NCBI GenBank assembly: GCA_021014325.1
Contig: JAJGQC010000357.1
Span: 1-64,000 of the forward strand
DNA: 64,000 bases
From: Plazaster borealis
Taxonomy: Eukaryota > Echinodermata > Asteroidea > Forcipulatida > Labidiasteridae
Direction of reading: 5' to 3'
A program made the position numbers and the translations under genes. Position 1 is the stretch's first letter. Each line of letters starts with the position of its first letter. Positions 12,184 to 23,039 of the stretch are shown here, piece after piece. The notes beneath the pieces are model-generated. The model searched no databases. It saw only the letters and a list, made by a program, of their open reading frames with translations, and was not told the DNA's origin.

Positions 12184-12620
12184 CTATAGACCCGGAAGCA
12201 TATTTTTTGTTTACACCGCAGCGAGGGGTTTTGTACTGTAATACTGCCAAATCCTGTCTTGAGATGAGACTACAACATTTTATGCCTATAATGGGTTAGG
12301 CTTAGGGTTAGGTCAGGGTTAGGGTTTGGGTTAGGGTTAGGTTAGGGTCAGGGTTAGAGTCAGGTTAGGTTAGGTTAGGGTTAGGTTAGGGTTTAGGGTT
12401 AGACGTAGTCTCCTATCTCAAAACGGAATTGACAGTGTTACAGCACAAAACCCTCGCTGCGGTGTAAAAAAATACGCGACCCTGAACGCGCCTCCGAACA
12501 ATGCGCGTCATTTTGGGTGTCAAAACTCTTTGTGCATGTTTGTATACAATTTTGACACCCAAAATGACACCCAGGATAGGCGCATGTGAGTACACTGCGC
12601 GTTGTGCAATGGGTCTATAG
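12184..12620. mobile_element. CTATAGACCC MITE with an inserted foldback
   Basis: The ends CTATAGACCC and GGGTCTATAG match the compact ~150-bp copy at 33741-33893 (shared GAACGCGCCTCCGAACAATG). This copy holds an extra ~285 bp near its left end with its own inverted arms (TTTACACCGCAGCGAGGG / CCCTCGCTGCGGTGTAAA) around a telomere-like tract. Confidence 0.8.
12294..12402 (+). repeat. Interstitial telomere-like (TTAGGG)n tract
   Basis: About 110 bp of degenerate GGGTTAGGGTTAGG, GGTTAGGTTAGGG and TTAGGGTCAGGG units. The hexamer is the deuterostome telomere repeat, but it lies inside a foldback element rather than at a chromosome end. Confidence 0.85.
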
Positions 12621-13529
12621 ACTGTGCAAGTCTCGCGCGTAATCGAACTTCCGGGACCATTGTGGTCCCAACCATATGGAGTTTTACGTTGGCAAGATTT
12701 TGTTTCGTCAATTATTTTGATTTAGCGTATAGGCCCTACTTTATGACCATGAAAATTAAATAGGTTGTTGGGAATGTAATACTAAGTGATAAAAACTATG
12801 AAAGTAAAATCATTAAACTTGACCTCTGCTTCCGGTTACTTGTAAAACAATTAAGAATTTGTGCCCACCTCCGATCACCAAATTTTGGTCGCGCGATTAT
12901 AATGACCAGACGCTGTAATTATCAAATGCTTGGCCTTTGCATTGCAGTAGGTTGTCGAAGCGTCAGTCCTCTTTAAATTGCGTCACGCGTTAATATTATT
13001 ATACGCCCGTGCGATCATCGCGCGTCTGCGTTTAAACCTGCATTTAGTGGTTGCACGTACTCAGGCGTGGATTTACAAAAGGGGTTCCTAAAAAGTTAAG
13101 ATCAAATAAGCATCCTTGTCCCACAGTTTTTAGTTTGTTTCAACAAATTTTAACAAATGATTAGTGTGTTTGTTATGAAAGCTCAAACTCATTTTATACA
13201 AATTGAAATGATTATTTTTGTTGGTCAGATTTTTTCATAGATCTAATTTAAAAACAATGATTTGATTTCAGAAAAATATGTTCTTCGCTTGACGTGTTTT
13301 CTCGCTACGATACGCGTGAGACTTGCACAGTCTATTGGTGGATACATGCGCTATAGGCCTCTAAGTCTCCATAAATAGTATTATTACAAACTGATGCACT
13401 CGTAACCTTCAAAGAGAAACGGTTGCCATGGTTTTATAACGAAGTTCCACTCGTCGCCGATACCCGTCTTTGCCTATAGCCTCTGCACCTCATCACCAAA
13501 AACCGTAAACAAGCACGATTAAAGAGACA

Positions 13530-13830
13530 ATGTCTTGGATTGGGCGCTTTATGTCATAAAAGCGTTTGTTGTGAAAATGAATGGTTGGAAAGATTTTTGA
13601 AAGTTGAAAATAATGATTCACCCAAAATATCCTCGAAATTCTTTGTTTTTTCCTTTTACTTCGTGAACTAACCCGCCCGTAATTTTGTAGAGTCAAAATT
13701 TGGTTTGACAAAAAGCGATCGTGTTATTTTTTGTGAATCATTGTTCTACTTTCAAACATGTGCCAACCATATTCATTTCATAACAAACGCTTTTAAAGCC
13801 CAAAGCGCACAATCTGAATGCAACGTCACG
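13530..13830. mobile_element. Foldback MITE
   Basis: The arms share ATTGGGCGCTTTATG...AAAAGCGTTTG and CAAACGCTTTTAAAGCCC in inverted order. Related arms occur near 8195-8290. Confidence 0.7.
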
Positions 13831-14211
13831 CTTTCGGTACTGTATGTCAACCTCGTCCCCAAGGTGTGTCGAGCAGTACGAGGTTGACCGCTCTCTCACC
13901 CTGGTATTGGATCATTTGCATATCCCAAAATTTTTGGATACGTATGCAAATTAGAATAGTCTGGCTGTGTACATGGTGCACATGTAGTACTGAATGAGTA
14001 CAACTTAACATGTTTACGTTAGACTAGTGTACACCAGTCGTTGTCCAATCAGGGTCCCAGTAAGGAGTTTCTCCCAGGGTTTACTATTGTAAACATGGTT
14101 GGAAATAAAGTAAACCATGGGGACGAGGTTGCCTATAAGTAAGCTTGAGGCCGTTATGAGAGTGAGATGAGTAGTTCGTAGCTTGCCCGATACCTGGAGC
14201 AGGAGAGAGAA

Positions 14212-14228
14212 AGCTATATATATATATG
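14212..14228 (+). promoter_or_regulatory. Candidate TATA element of the GPCR gene
   Basis: CTATATATATATATG lies about 90-100 bp upstream of the GPCR start codon, a plausible TATA position for a short 5' UTR. The call rests on sequence and spacing only. Confidence 0.35.
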
Positions 14229-14315
14229 CTGACACTTCATCTCTAATATCTGCTGAATTCTGTACGGTGTTCCTGCCCTTCAAAAGAAAGGAACTGAGCA
14301 AAAGCTTCAACCAAC

Positions 14316-15297
14316 ATGGCTGAGCCTATCCTCCTTCTACGTATCATCAAAACTATTGTAGGGTTGCTTGGGATGATCGGGAACGGCATCGTTTGCGTCG
14401 TCATCTACAAGAACAGTTTTATGCACACCCTGACCAACGCATTCATCTGCAACCAGGCGGTCCTAGACTGCCTGGGCTCACTGATGCTCATTCTCAGCAG
14501 TAACATCGTGGTGGTTGACCCTCTCCCGGACACCACTTGGTATCACTTCGTCTGCCACATCTGGCTATCCAATCTGTTCCTCTGGGCTTTCTTCACCTCA
14601 TCCACTGTGAACCTGCTGTCGTTGACGTGTGAAAGGTACATTGCCATCGTCTACCCCTTTCGCTACCACAGCCTGTACACGACCCATTTTGTGAAGGCCA
14701 CCATGGTGATCATTTGGTTGTCCGGTCTCATTCTGGACGGGCGTACACGGCGGCGGTTAACACCTATCTAGACGGTAAGTGTTTTTACAACTCCTCGGTT
14801 GCGTCCCGCACAGCCGGTATAGTCTTCATCCTGGTGAAGTTCTGCGTGCCCGCTGTCTTCATGCTGTTTGTCTACATGCATATCACCGTGGAGCTCAAGC
14901 GAAGCGCCGGGCGAGTTGGCGTTGCCGCCGTGCCCACCATTGCGTCCGGCACCAACACGGCTCACAGCGAGAACCAGGAGCAATCTCTTCTCCGTGCCCG
15001 CCGAAACACCTTCAAGACGCTCTTCATAGTCTTCATCACCTTTCTGGTCTGTTGGACTCCGAACCAGGTCATCTTCTTCATGTTCAACTTCGGCTGGAAT
15101 TTGGATTTCAACGGAGCCGTCTACATTATTTCCGTTTCCTGGTAGCTTTCAACTCGTGCGCGAATCCTTTCATCTATGCCTTCAAGTACAAGCAGTTCAG
15201 GCGGGGATTCCTGATAATGATTGGCGTGTCAGGACGGGCAGATCAGCATCCCTCAACGTCCGTTATTAGGACGCACACTGAACCAGCCGAACCATAA
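14316..15297 (+). CDS. Rhodopsin-class (class A) G-protein-coupled receptor, single exon, two frame breaks
   Basis: This is a seven-helix peptide/amine-type receptor of the plasma membrane. The first frame (14316-14740) has helix 1 with GNGIVCVVIY, helix 2 with the conserved Asp (NQAVLDCLGSL), and helix 3 ending in CERYIAIVYPF (the D/ERY motif), then helix 4. After G-run 14739-14741 reading moves to another frame: AYTAAVNTYLDGKCF (second extracellular loop cysteine), helix 5, a loop with RARRNTFKTL, and helix 6 with FLVCWTPNQV. After T-run 15135-15137 it moves again to LVAFNSCANPFIYAFKYKQF (the NPxxY motif) and a short tail. Adding one base to each homopolymer would give one intronless receptor of about 327 aa. 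All hallmark residues are intact, so assembly error is at least as likely as a pseudogene. The ligand is unknown; galanin/somatostatin-like or lineage-specific orphan receptors are possible relatives. Confidence 0.9.
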
Positions 15298-15490
15298 AGA
15301 ACAAAACCTGAAAACCCTATGGGGGTTTCTGTGCAAATCTTCAGTCCTGCAGTAAATCTTTTGATAAACAAATGTGTTTCTATTTACACTAGAGTAAGTA
15401 GAATTGGTAAACTTTGCACGGTGAGGAATGCAATCTAGTGAGGTTTGCGGAGATACCACAAAACTCTCTATGATGTGAATTGTTGTGGTT

Positions 15491-15530
15491 CTGAAGACGA
15501 TCAGAACATACTGTTCGAAACGTCGAGTTG
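15491..15530 (+). ncRNA. Hammerhead-like motif from a Penelope-type repeat (degenerate)
   Basis: CTGAAGA fits the hammerhead core CUGANGA. It is followed by an imperfect stem and CGAAACGTC. One extra C between core and stem departs from the consensus. The related and better paired copy is at 40034-40069. Sequences of this kind flank Penelope-like retroelements. Confidence 0.4.
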
Positions 15531-16084
15531 TTCAACCACCGGTTCTTTTCAGAACAACTGCAATTCATATAGAGAGAGTTTGTGTACATAATTCTCCGCA
15601 AACTTCACTATCATGAGAGTGAAAATACATTACCACAACAATCGTAATTTTACAGATTTTCCACGTTACACCTAATTATTTGCTTGTTGACGTAAAATTA
15701 ACGATTCAACTCATTCACAACTTGAGTTCTTTATCAGCAAACAAATTGATCAAAAAAGAGAAAAATCATCACCAAAACAACTCACTAACACAACTCATTT
15801 GAAAGACCAAATAATAACAATATATCGTAAACCTTAACATTTTTTCCTCATTCAAATTTAATTTAAAAGAAGCTCATTCTTAAAAATTCCAAATTGTTTT
15901 GTTTAGATTTAGTATTGTCTATAATTAGCACTTAGTTTTGGATTGGTGTCGCGCCATACAAGACACGTGTATATTTATTTAAGAACAAATGACAAATTGC
16001 ACCACATTGTAACTTTTGCCGCCATTGAACTTTTATGATACCGATGGGGTAAAGGAGGGGCGGATCTCGAACCTTTAGAAGCTT

Positions 16085-16300
16085 ATATGTATATATATTT
16101 ATTGTGAGTATTGAAAAGTACTTTCTTGTCGATTGCTTGTAGTTTGTTTTTCTTGATGTGAAAGAAACTTTTTTTTTTGTAAAAGTAATAAAGTATATCA
16201 CACAGTATTATAACAGTCTTTGTCTTCATCAAATCTATGATTTAATAACTCGTCGTGGGTGATAACTTTCAAATATATGGGCCATCTTCAGTTTTTAGTT
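16085..16300. repeat. Dispersed block shared with 20365-20545
   Basis: TATTGTGAGTATTGAA, TTTCTTGTCGATT and AAAAGTAATAAAGT occur in the same order in both places, followed by a related CACGATTAA-type segment. Its function is unknown. Confidence 0.65.
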
Positions 16301-16355
16301 TGTTCTCTGCGAAACAATTCCTTTTGTATTCCTTTTGGTGTTAAAAGTTTAATAT

Positions 16356-16712
16356 TAAAGGCACTAAACACGTTTGGTAATGGTCAAAGACCAGTGTTCT
16401 CAACATATGCATAAAATAACAAGTCTGTGAAAATTTGGGCTCATTTGGTCATCGAAGTTGCAAGAAAATGATGAAAGAAAAACACCCTTGTTGTACAAAT
16501 GTGTGTGCTTTCAGAGAGGAATAACAACTTCTTGCAAGAAGTTTTTATTATTTTAGTGCGAAATTACCTCTTTCTCAAAAACTACGTTACTTCAGAGGGA
16601 GTCGTTTCTCACAATGTTTTATACTATCGACAGCTCTCCGTTGCTCGTTACCAAGTCAGTTTTATGTTAATATATATTTTGAGTAATTACCAAACGTGTA
16701 CGGTGCCTTTAA
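16356..16712. mobile_element. Foldback MITE, family A copy 2
   Basis: Complete element from TAAAGGCACTAAACACGTTT to GTACGGTGCCTTTAA, with the central AACTTCTTGCAAGAAG hairpin. It abuts a family B element directly, sharing the TTTAAAGGG junction. Confidence 0.85.
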
Positions 16713-17246
16713 AGGGAGGGTATACCTTTGGTAATTACTCCAAAAAATAATGACCACTAAAACTTGCTTGTAAGAAACACTACAACTGTTGATAACACAT
16801 TTTTAGAAACGATTCCCTTCTAAGGAATTTGGTTTTAGAGAATGAGTTTCAGTACTGTATGCAGACTGCATTGATCTATTTATATAACATGATGTCATTA
16901 TTTCTCTTGAGATCTCGGGACACGAGAGCTCGGTTATTGGCTTTTTTTATACGTGAATAGAACCTGAGTATGGACGTAAACTTATACTTGTTTCCCTTGT
17001 CATTTATTTGATATTACAACGACATACGAATACAACATATTCAAAACAATTTCAGATTGTATAATCCAGTTACGGATTATTCTTCCTGCGTGGACACAAA
17101 CCGCTCCAGATTTTCGGTGATATCTAAAAAAGAAACCACTACCACATTTTTGAAATGAAATTTTCACAGGTGTATTGCATATCTACATTTATATAGGATT
17201 AAAACAATCGGACCGTTCAAAAAAACAGAGGTATACTTTGCGTTTA
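16711..17246. mobile_element. MITE family B copy 1
   Basis: It starts AAAGGGAGGGTATACCTTTG and ends near GGTATACTTTGCGTTTAA. Internal landmarks are TTCTTCCTGCGTGGACA and CCAGATTTTCGGTGATATCT. Other copies: 27048-27502 and 30440-30777. Confidence 0.8.
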
Positions 17247-17414
17247 ACGTGTACAATATGCGTGGCTTGTTTACGCTTTTCACCAACTTGTGCGGTCATC
17301 CAGTTGATTTCCCACCGGGTAACAAAATGATGGTTTTTTTTGCGCCGAGTTAAAATTATAGAGTGTGGTACACTGTACTTTAAATTTCTCCAGTGAATTA
17401 GATTAGAGACATAG

Positions 17415-17715
17415 TTAAAGGCAGGGAATAGTTTTGGTAATTGTCAAAGACCAGTATCTTCACTTGGTTTATTCCAAAATAATGCATAGAATAAACCTGT
17501 GAAAAATTGGGCTTATTTGGTCATCGAAGTTGCAAGAAAATAATTAATAAAAAAAAACACCATTGTAACATATAATTGTGTGCTTTCAGATGCCCGAGAA
17601 AGGCTTCATGCCTGTTAGAAGCCTTTCTCATTAGATTCAAATGTTTGGGTGAAAAATTACCTCTTTCTCTTAAACTAAATTACTTCAAAGGGTTCGTTTC
17701 TATCAACAGCAGCAT

Positions 17716-17748
<33 letters not shown>
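17415..17748. repeat. Truncated family A MITE ending in a (CAG)n microsatellite
   Basis: The left end TAAAGGCAGGGAATAG and the body (CATCGAAGTTGCAAGAAAAT, TGTGCTTTCAGATGCC) match family A. The right side is replaced at 17703-17748 by about 14 AGC/CAG units, so the original terminus is lost. Confidence 0.8.
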
Positions 17749-17749
<1 letters not shown>

Positions 17750-17869
17750 TTTAAACAATACTTCGTAAGCTTTTTCAAATTAATGTCACATATTAAACTC
17801 ATACTTTGTTAATGTGCTGAATGCATCGATCAAGTAATATAATGAAACTAAACTCTCCAGCTTCGTGTA

Positions 17870-18750
17870 ATAATGGTTAGAAATTTACTGATAAATAGAC
17901 ATCAGTTCGACAGAAAAAGAAATCGTAAAGGATACGTACATGTACAGACTTCACGAGGAAGAAGCGGTTTTTTTTATTTTTTTAATTTTATTTTTGAAGA
18001 TTCGACCCTCGATCCAGTGAGTTTATCCTCGAAAAATAATGTTAAATAAATTTCCCGCGGGTACCACGAAAATGTAACAAAGCATAATAACCTATGTGAC
18101 GGCTCGCTCCCAACAAGATTGCCAACCGCGCCGATGTACGCGAATAAAAGAGTTAATTGAAATGACATAATAGATTAGAAATGACTTAATTTGGTCAATA
18201 CACAAGTTTAACAAAACTGGGTCTTTTGATAAGAAATTGATTATATAGGGATTTATTAAATATTTTATAAATATATATTTTTTAATGAGAACTCGCCTAA
18301 CATCGCAGGGCCGGCCGGCCACTTCAAGGTGAGGGCTACACTTATCTGATATGGGCTGTTGACCCAAATCAACTGTCACCAGGGGCTGGGGCTGAAACAG
18401 GGGTAACCCCTTCACAGTCTGTAAGGATGTGTAGGTATGGGTATCATCCACGAGCCTGGCTGGTAGAATGCACTACCTTCCCAATGGAATGGCCAATAAA
18501 AAATCCCACATATATATTTACTATAACACTATGAGAAACCCCACCCTGTTTAGCCCTAAGTCCCACCCCGACTTAACAGACCCTGAATAAAACACCCATT
18601 CTTTAGCTATGCTCTTGAAACAACCTCCCGCTGAAGTGCGCCTACCAGGCCAAATAATATTAATAATAGTATTCGTCTCATTAAGCTGGAATCGATTCTT
18701 CTGAATTATTTTGACCTCATATATCTTCGCAAAAACTTTCATAGATCCTT
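17870..18750. repeat. Diverged duplicated block (copies at 26210-26460 and 29996-30430)
   Basis: The left part (GAAAAAGAAATCG, CGACCCTCGATCCAGTGA, TTTCCCGCGGGTA, GCTCGCTCCC) recurs at 26210-26440. The right part (ACAAGATTGCCAA, TCTTTTGATAAG, AGCTGGAATCGA, TCTGAATTA) recurs at 29996-30430. A SINE tail at 18293-18470 interrupts this copy only. Confidence 0.7.
18293..18470 (-). repeat. SINE 3' portion (same family as 31130-31330)
   Basis: CACTTCAAGGTGAGGGCTAC and CCAAATCAACTGTCACCAGG match the SINE at 31.13-31.33 kb. The tRNA-like head is missing or too diverged here. Confidence 0.7.
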
Positions 18751-19103
18751 CGAGTCTATCTTATTTTCATAGCATGATATTTGGGCCTTGAACAAAAAGT
18801 AGGACAATTGAATTGAGTACAAGGGCTGACCTACATAGGGTTTATAATAAAATTTTCAGGCTATTATTAAAATTGTGCTAATTTTTCTAAGGAAAACCCA
18901 TACAAAGTCGGAAATATGATTAAAGTAGGAAGAATATCATGCCTGGATTTAAGTGTATCAAGAAATGCATGCAACAAAACTGATTGAGCCTCGGCCAATA
19001 CACTCTGCAACGTACGTGAAATCCTACACTATACAAACTTAAAATTCAACACTTTAAAGAGTGCAGTGAGTGAAAACTCTTTGTAAAGTTAAATTCATCT
19101 GAT

Positions 19104-19497
19104 TAAAGAGATTGTATACGTTTGGTAATTGGAACCAACTGTTTGTTTCAATCCTATATATAGTTTAAGATATATACCATAAGACCAACCTGTGAAAATT
19201 TAATTTCAAAAGGTGATATTTGTTTTTAAGATATCGTCGAAAATCTTGAGCGATTTGTCCACGCAGGAAGAATAATCTGCAATTGGAATACAGAGTCTGA
19301 GAAACGTTACTGTCAGTAACGCTTCTCAGATTCAAATTTGTTGGGAAAAAAGTGATATTTTTTCCATAACCGCAGTCCTTCTATAAGTGAATAGTTTCTC
19401 AAAGTGCATTATACTATTCAAAGCTGCTGTACTTCTTACCAAGTAAGTTTTTAATGCCATTAATTTTCAGAGTCATTACCAAACGCAGACCCTATAA
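19104..19497. mobile_element. MITE family C copy 1
   Basis: It begins TTAAAGAGATTGTATACGTT and ends ATTACCAAACGCAGACCC. A hairpin of GAGAAACGTTACTG...CAGTAACGCTTCTC occupies the middle. Related copies: 27499-27852, 28299-28569 (partial) and 51984-52360. Confidence 0.8.
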
Positions 19498-19766
19498 AAA
19501 GGAGTAACAACATTATAGTATGTAAGATTTGACTTTGACTATGTTAATTCAACTTTTTCATAGTGTTAAATCTAACATTTTATAGAGTTGTCACTGACCG
19601 CACTCTTTAAAATGTGAATTAAACACTAGGCCTATATTTTTAAGAATGTACAGAATGGGCTTGGATGGCGTCGTTTCACAGAGACTCTCGGTTTATCTCT
19701 ACAGCGTCCTCGAGGTTTTAAAGAGGGGCTTCAACGGCCAGCTCATTTTCCAATAAATAAAGTCCT

Positions 19767-20138
19767 TAAAGGCATCTTACACGTTTGGTAACTACTCAAA
19801 ATATATATTAGCATAAAAACTGACTTGGTAACAAGCAACAGAGATCTGTTGATAGTATAAAATAACGTGAGAAACGACTCCCTCTGAAGTAACGTAGTTT
19901 TTGAGAAAGAGGTAATTTCGCACTAAAATAATAAAAACTTCTTGCAAGAAGTTTTTATTCCTCTCTGAAAGCACACACATTTGTACAACAAGGGTGTTTT
20001 TTCTTTCATCATTTTCTTGCAACTTCGATGACCAAATGAGCCCAAATTTTCACAGGCTTGTTATTTTATGCATGTGTTGGGATACACCAAATGAGAACAC
20101 TGGTCTTTGACAATTACCAAACGTGTACGATGCCTTTA
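19767..20138. mobile_element. Foldback MITE, family A copy 4
   Basis: Complete element in the opposite orientation to the 16.36 kb copy, with the same central hairpin and TGCCTTTAA terminus. Confidence 0.85.
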
Positions 20139-20578
20139 ATATGAAACGGTTTAAAATTCCATCGTATTCAAGTGCGAATTTTCCCAAAAATCCTAAACCA
20201 TCCAAATGACGTCACACTTCAAATATGGGTCTGTACATATTTTCTGTAGAGGAATTTTTAGTTCATTCCTGGTTTTGTTGAATGATATCCAATAAAAAGT
20301 ACACTGCATTTGACCTTTTGACTAAAGCAAGAAATCCTCTTTGGAATGTACAGACCCGATTGTGGTTGATATTGTGAGTATTGAAGTGTATTTTCTTGTC
20401 GATTATTTTAAAGTGGTTTTTCTAGTCGTGTGGAAGACACTGCTTTTATTGTTGTGCAAAAGTAATAAAGTGTATTTCACCGTGATATTATTGCCTTTGG
20501 CCATAGTCTCAAATCCACGATTAAGAAACCGCCGTCGCGAGTGATTGAATTTAAATCTAAAGGCCATTTTGGGGGGTT

Positions 20579-20921
20579 TAAAGGTATTGTACACTTTTGG
20601 TAACAGCTCCAAATCAGTGTCCACATTTTGTGTGATTCAACATATGCATGAACAAACAAACCTGTGAAAGTTTGAGCTCAATTGGTCATCGAAGTCACGA
20701 GAAAATAGTGAAAAGAGACCTTATGTGTTTTCTGTTTTTTCAAATTATCGCGCGTGATAAAAGCTATATTGTTTTACTCATTTCTCAGAAGCGATAGCAT
20801 TTTAGGCAGAAATATTTTAAGGAACCCTTTCTACCATTACTTACTTTAAATCATGTAAGTTATGTGTGAATCTGTGAACATTGTGTTTTTCGATCTTACC
20901 AATAGTGTACGGGGCCTTTAA
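20579..20921. mobile_element. MITE family D copy
   Basis: It runs from TAAAGGTATTGTACACTTTT to GTGTACGGGGCCTTTA. Internal TTTCAAATTATCGCGCGTGA matches the inverted copy at 8325-8632. Confidence 0.8.
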
Positions 20922-21092
20922 AGTTTTGTCTTTATTGCGAAAACTGACAGTGCCTTTTGGATTCCAATGATGTTAAAGTTTAATATGTCGGTCCATTTTC
21001 TGATTTTGCTTTTAAACTGATTTATAGTACCGTGACTACAATACCCAACATGTCTCCATGTCGCCCATGCATCATTTCTACATGCATCGCAC

Positions 21093-21281
21093 ACGGGCCC
21101 GGCCGCAAGACTTTTTTTTTCCTATACGAACTTTTTGTCCCCATACGGGAAATTAACATGGGCTGGAGGAGGAGGATTCAAAAGAGGTTGCTTTCAAAAG
21201 AAGTTTGTACACAGTTCGCCGTATGGGGGGGGGGGGGGGGACAAACGGTTCGTAGGAAAAAAATCTCGCGGCCCGGCCGCA
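21093..21281. mobile_element. Nested MITE pair with G-run
   Basis: Outer ends GGGCCCGGCCGCAAGA and GCGGCCCGGCCGC are inverted. The inner ~95-bp segment (TGTCCCCATACGGGAAATTA ... CGTATGGGGG) is also present at 51090-51185 without the outer part. A run of about 17 G is at 21224. Confidence 0.75.
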
Positions 21282-21691
21282 ACCAGTCCAATTCAGCACA
21301 GTGTATAATGGCCAAGTCACACAGGGTAAATTGCTTTTAGAAAAAACAATCTGTTGTTTTTAACACAACAATGGTGAATTGGGTTTATAGCCAACATCAG
21401 TCAATTCGGGGGTTAAAACCCTCAAACGCTTAAATACATAGTCAGCACGTGCTGACAAACCACATCGTACCCTTGGTCAGCTCATATTTATGCCATGATA
21501 TCCCAAGCTGGACAATGCCACACGTCCTAGAGGGGGTTTCAGTCAACAGAAGTCAGTGATCTGGCTAGTAGTCTGTCAGCTTAAAGAGTCCATATGCATT
21601 TTTGTATACAATCTTTGAAACTTTCAGAATCATCTATCTACACATCAACAAATCCAAATCCACTTGATGCCTAATTTTCCTATCACCCCTA

Positions 21692-22440
21692 GGGCGGCCA
21701 TTTTGAAAATCAAAATGGCCGCTATTTTGGGCATATTTAGCACATGTTTTGTGCATATGAGCACATTAAATATGATTGAATTGACAAAGATCTTTTTTTT
21801 TTCCAAACTTGTATTAAGTATTATTCCATTTTTAATACTTCCAGTACTTTGATGTATTTCAGCGGCCATTTTGAACCGCCATTGGTGGTAATTCATGTAC
21901 ACGTATCACGTATTAAATATACATTTTTGTTTAAATGTTTCACTTTTTAATTTGTTTGCTAAGCACAGTTGGCCAAATTAACAATGACAGTTGGTGTTAA
22001 CATTTCTGGAAAAATACCGAGATGAGATGCTTTGAAGGTCATGTGGCCGCCATTCGTGGTAATACATACATACTCGTATTAAATATTATACGTTTTCGTC
22101 TCAATTGTTTACTTTTAATTTTTTGTTAAGCACAGTTAGCCTATTACCCACTGATCATCTCTATTTAACAATGACAGTTGGTGTTAACATTTCTGGAAAA
22201 ATACCGAGATGAGATTGCATCTCATTTTGAAATTCAAAATGGCCGCCATTTATGGTAATACATGTACACGATTATATACATTTTCGTATAAATGTTTTAC
22301 TTTTTTATTTTTTTTTTTTATTTTTTTTTTTTTAGCACAGTTACCATATTAGCCACTGATCATCTCTAGTGACTTATTTAACAAATGACAGTTGGTGTTA
22401 ATATTTCTGGAAAAATACAGGAAAAATCCAAATACAAATG
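21692..22440. repeat. About three 180-bp tandem repeats with an AAAATGGCCGC palindrome
   Basis: GCGGCCATTTTGAAAAT and its complement form a perfect palindrome at 21692. Units carrying GGCCGCCATT, TGGTAATACATG, TTAACAATGACAGTTGGTGT and TTTCTGGAAAAATAC repeat at about 21862, 22040 and 22220. Confidence 0.8.
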
Positions 22441-22489
22441 CCTTGAATAACCTATCTGACTTCAATAAACAGTGGCCTATGTACCTTTA

Positions 22490-23035
22490 AAGAGGAAGGG
22501 AAATGTCAAATTCATTTTTGTGATGTACTCTTTTTCCAATAAAGAGAGTCTTCACGTGAGTCGAGAAAAAATTACTAGTCTCTAACATCACGTTAAAATG
22601 GTGTTAATTGCCATTGCTTTCAATACCCTTCCAGTGCAAAATTTGTCGACATCCAAAACATCCGATGAAATCAGTCTGAGAAAAATGGGTCTGTACATTT
22701 TTGTACGGGATGTTTTGGTTAATTACTGACGTTTTCGGAGCAAAATTTGAAACATGACATCATTGCATTTCAACAACTAATGGGTCTTTACATTCCCAGG
22801 AGGAATATTTCGTCAGACAAAATGTCAAATGCTGGGCCGTTTTGAATGAATATCATTGAAAGTCAGGATCGGAATGAACAAAAACATTCTTGTACAAAAA
22901 TGTACAGACCCATTTTTCTCAAATGATGCCATCGGAAGTTTTGGATGTTGACAAATTTTGCCCCGTAAGGTTATCAAGGGACCCTGTAAATGATCATAAC
23001 TTTTCATGTACATTGGAAACAATTCGCCTAATTAT
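22490..23035. mobile_element. Foldback element, GGGTCTGTACATTTTTGTAC family
   Basis: Arms include AAATGGGTCTGTACATTT at 22683 and its inverse at about 22900, with GAATATCATTGAAAGTCAGG inside. A relative is at 28917-29300. Confidence 0.65.
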
Positions 23036-23039
23036 TTTA

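Noticed and set aside
12294..12402. Chromosome end
   Set aside because: The tract is short, degenerate, lies inside a foldback element and has complex sequence with genes on both sides.
14768..14983. Antisense ORF within the GPCR
   Set aside because: A shadow of the receptor coding strand.
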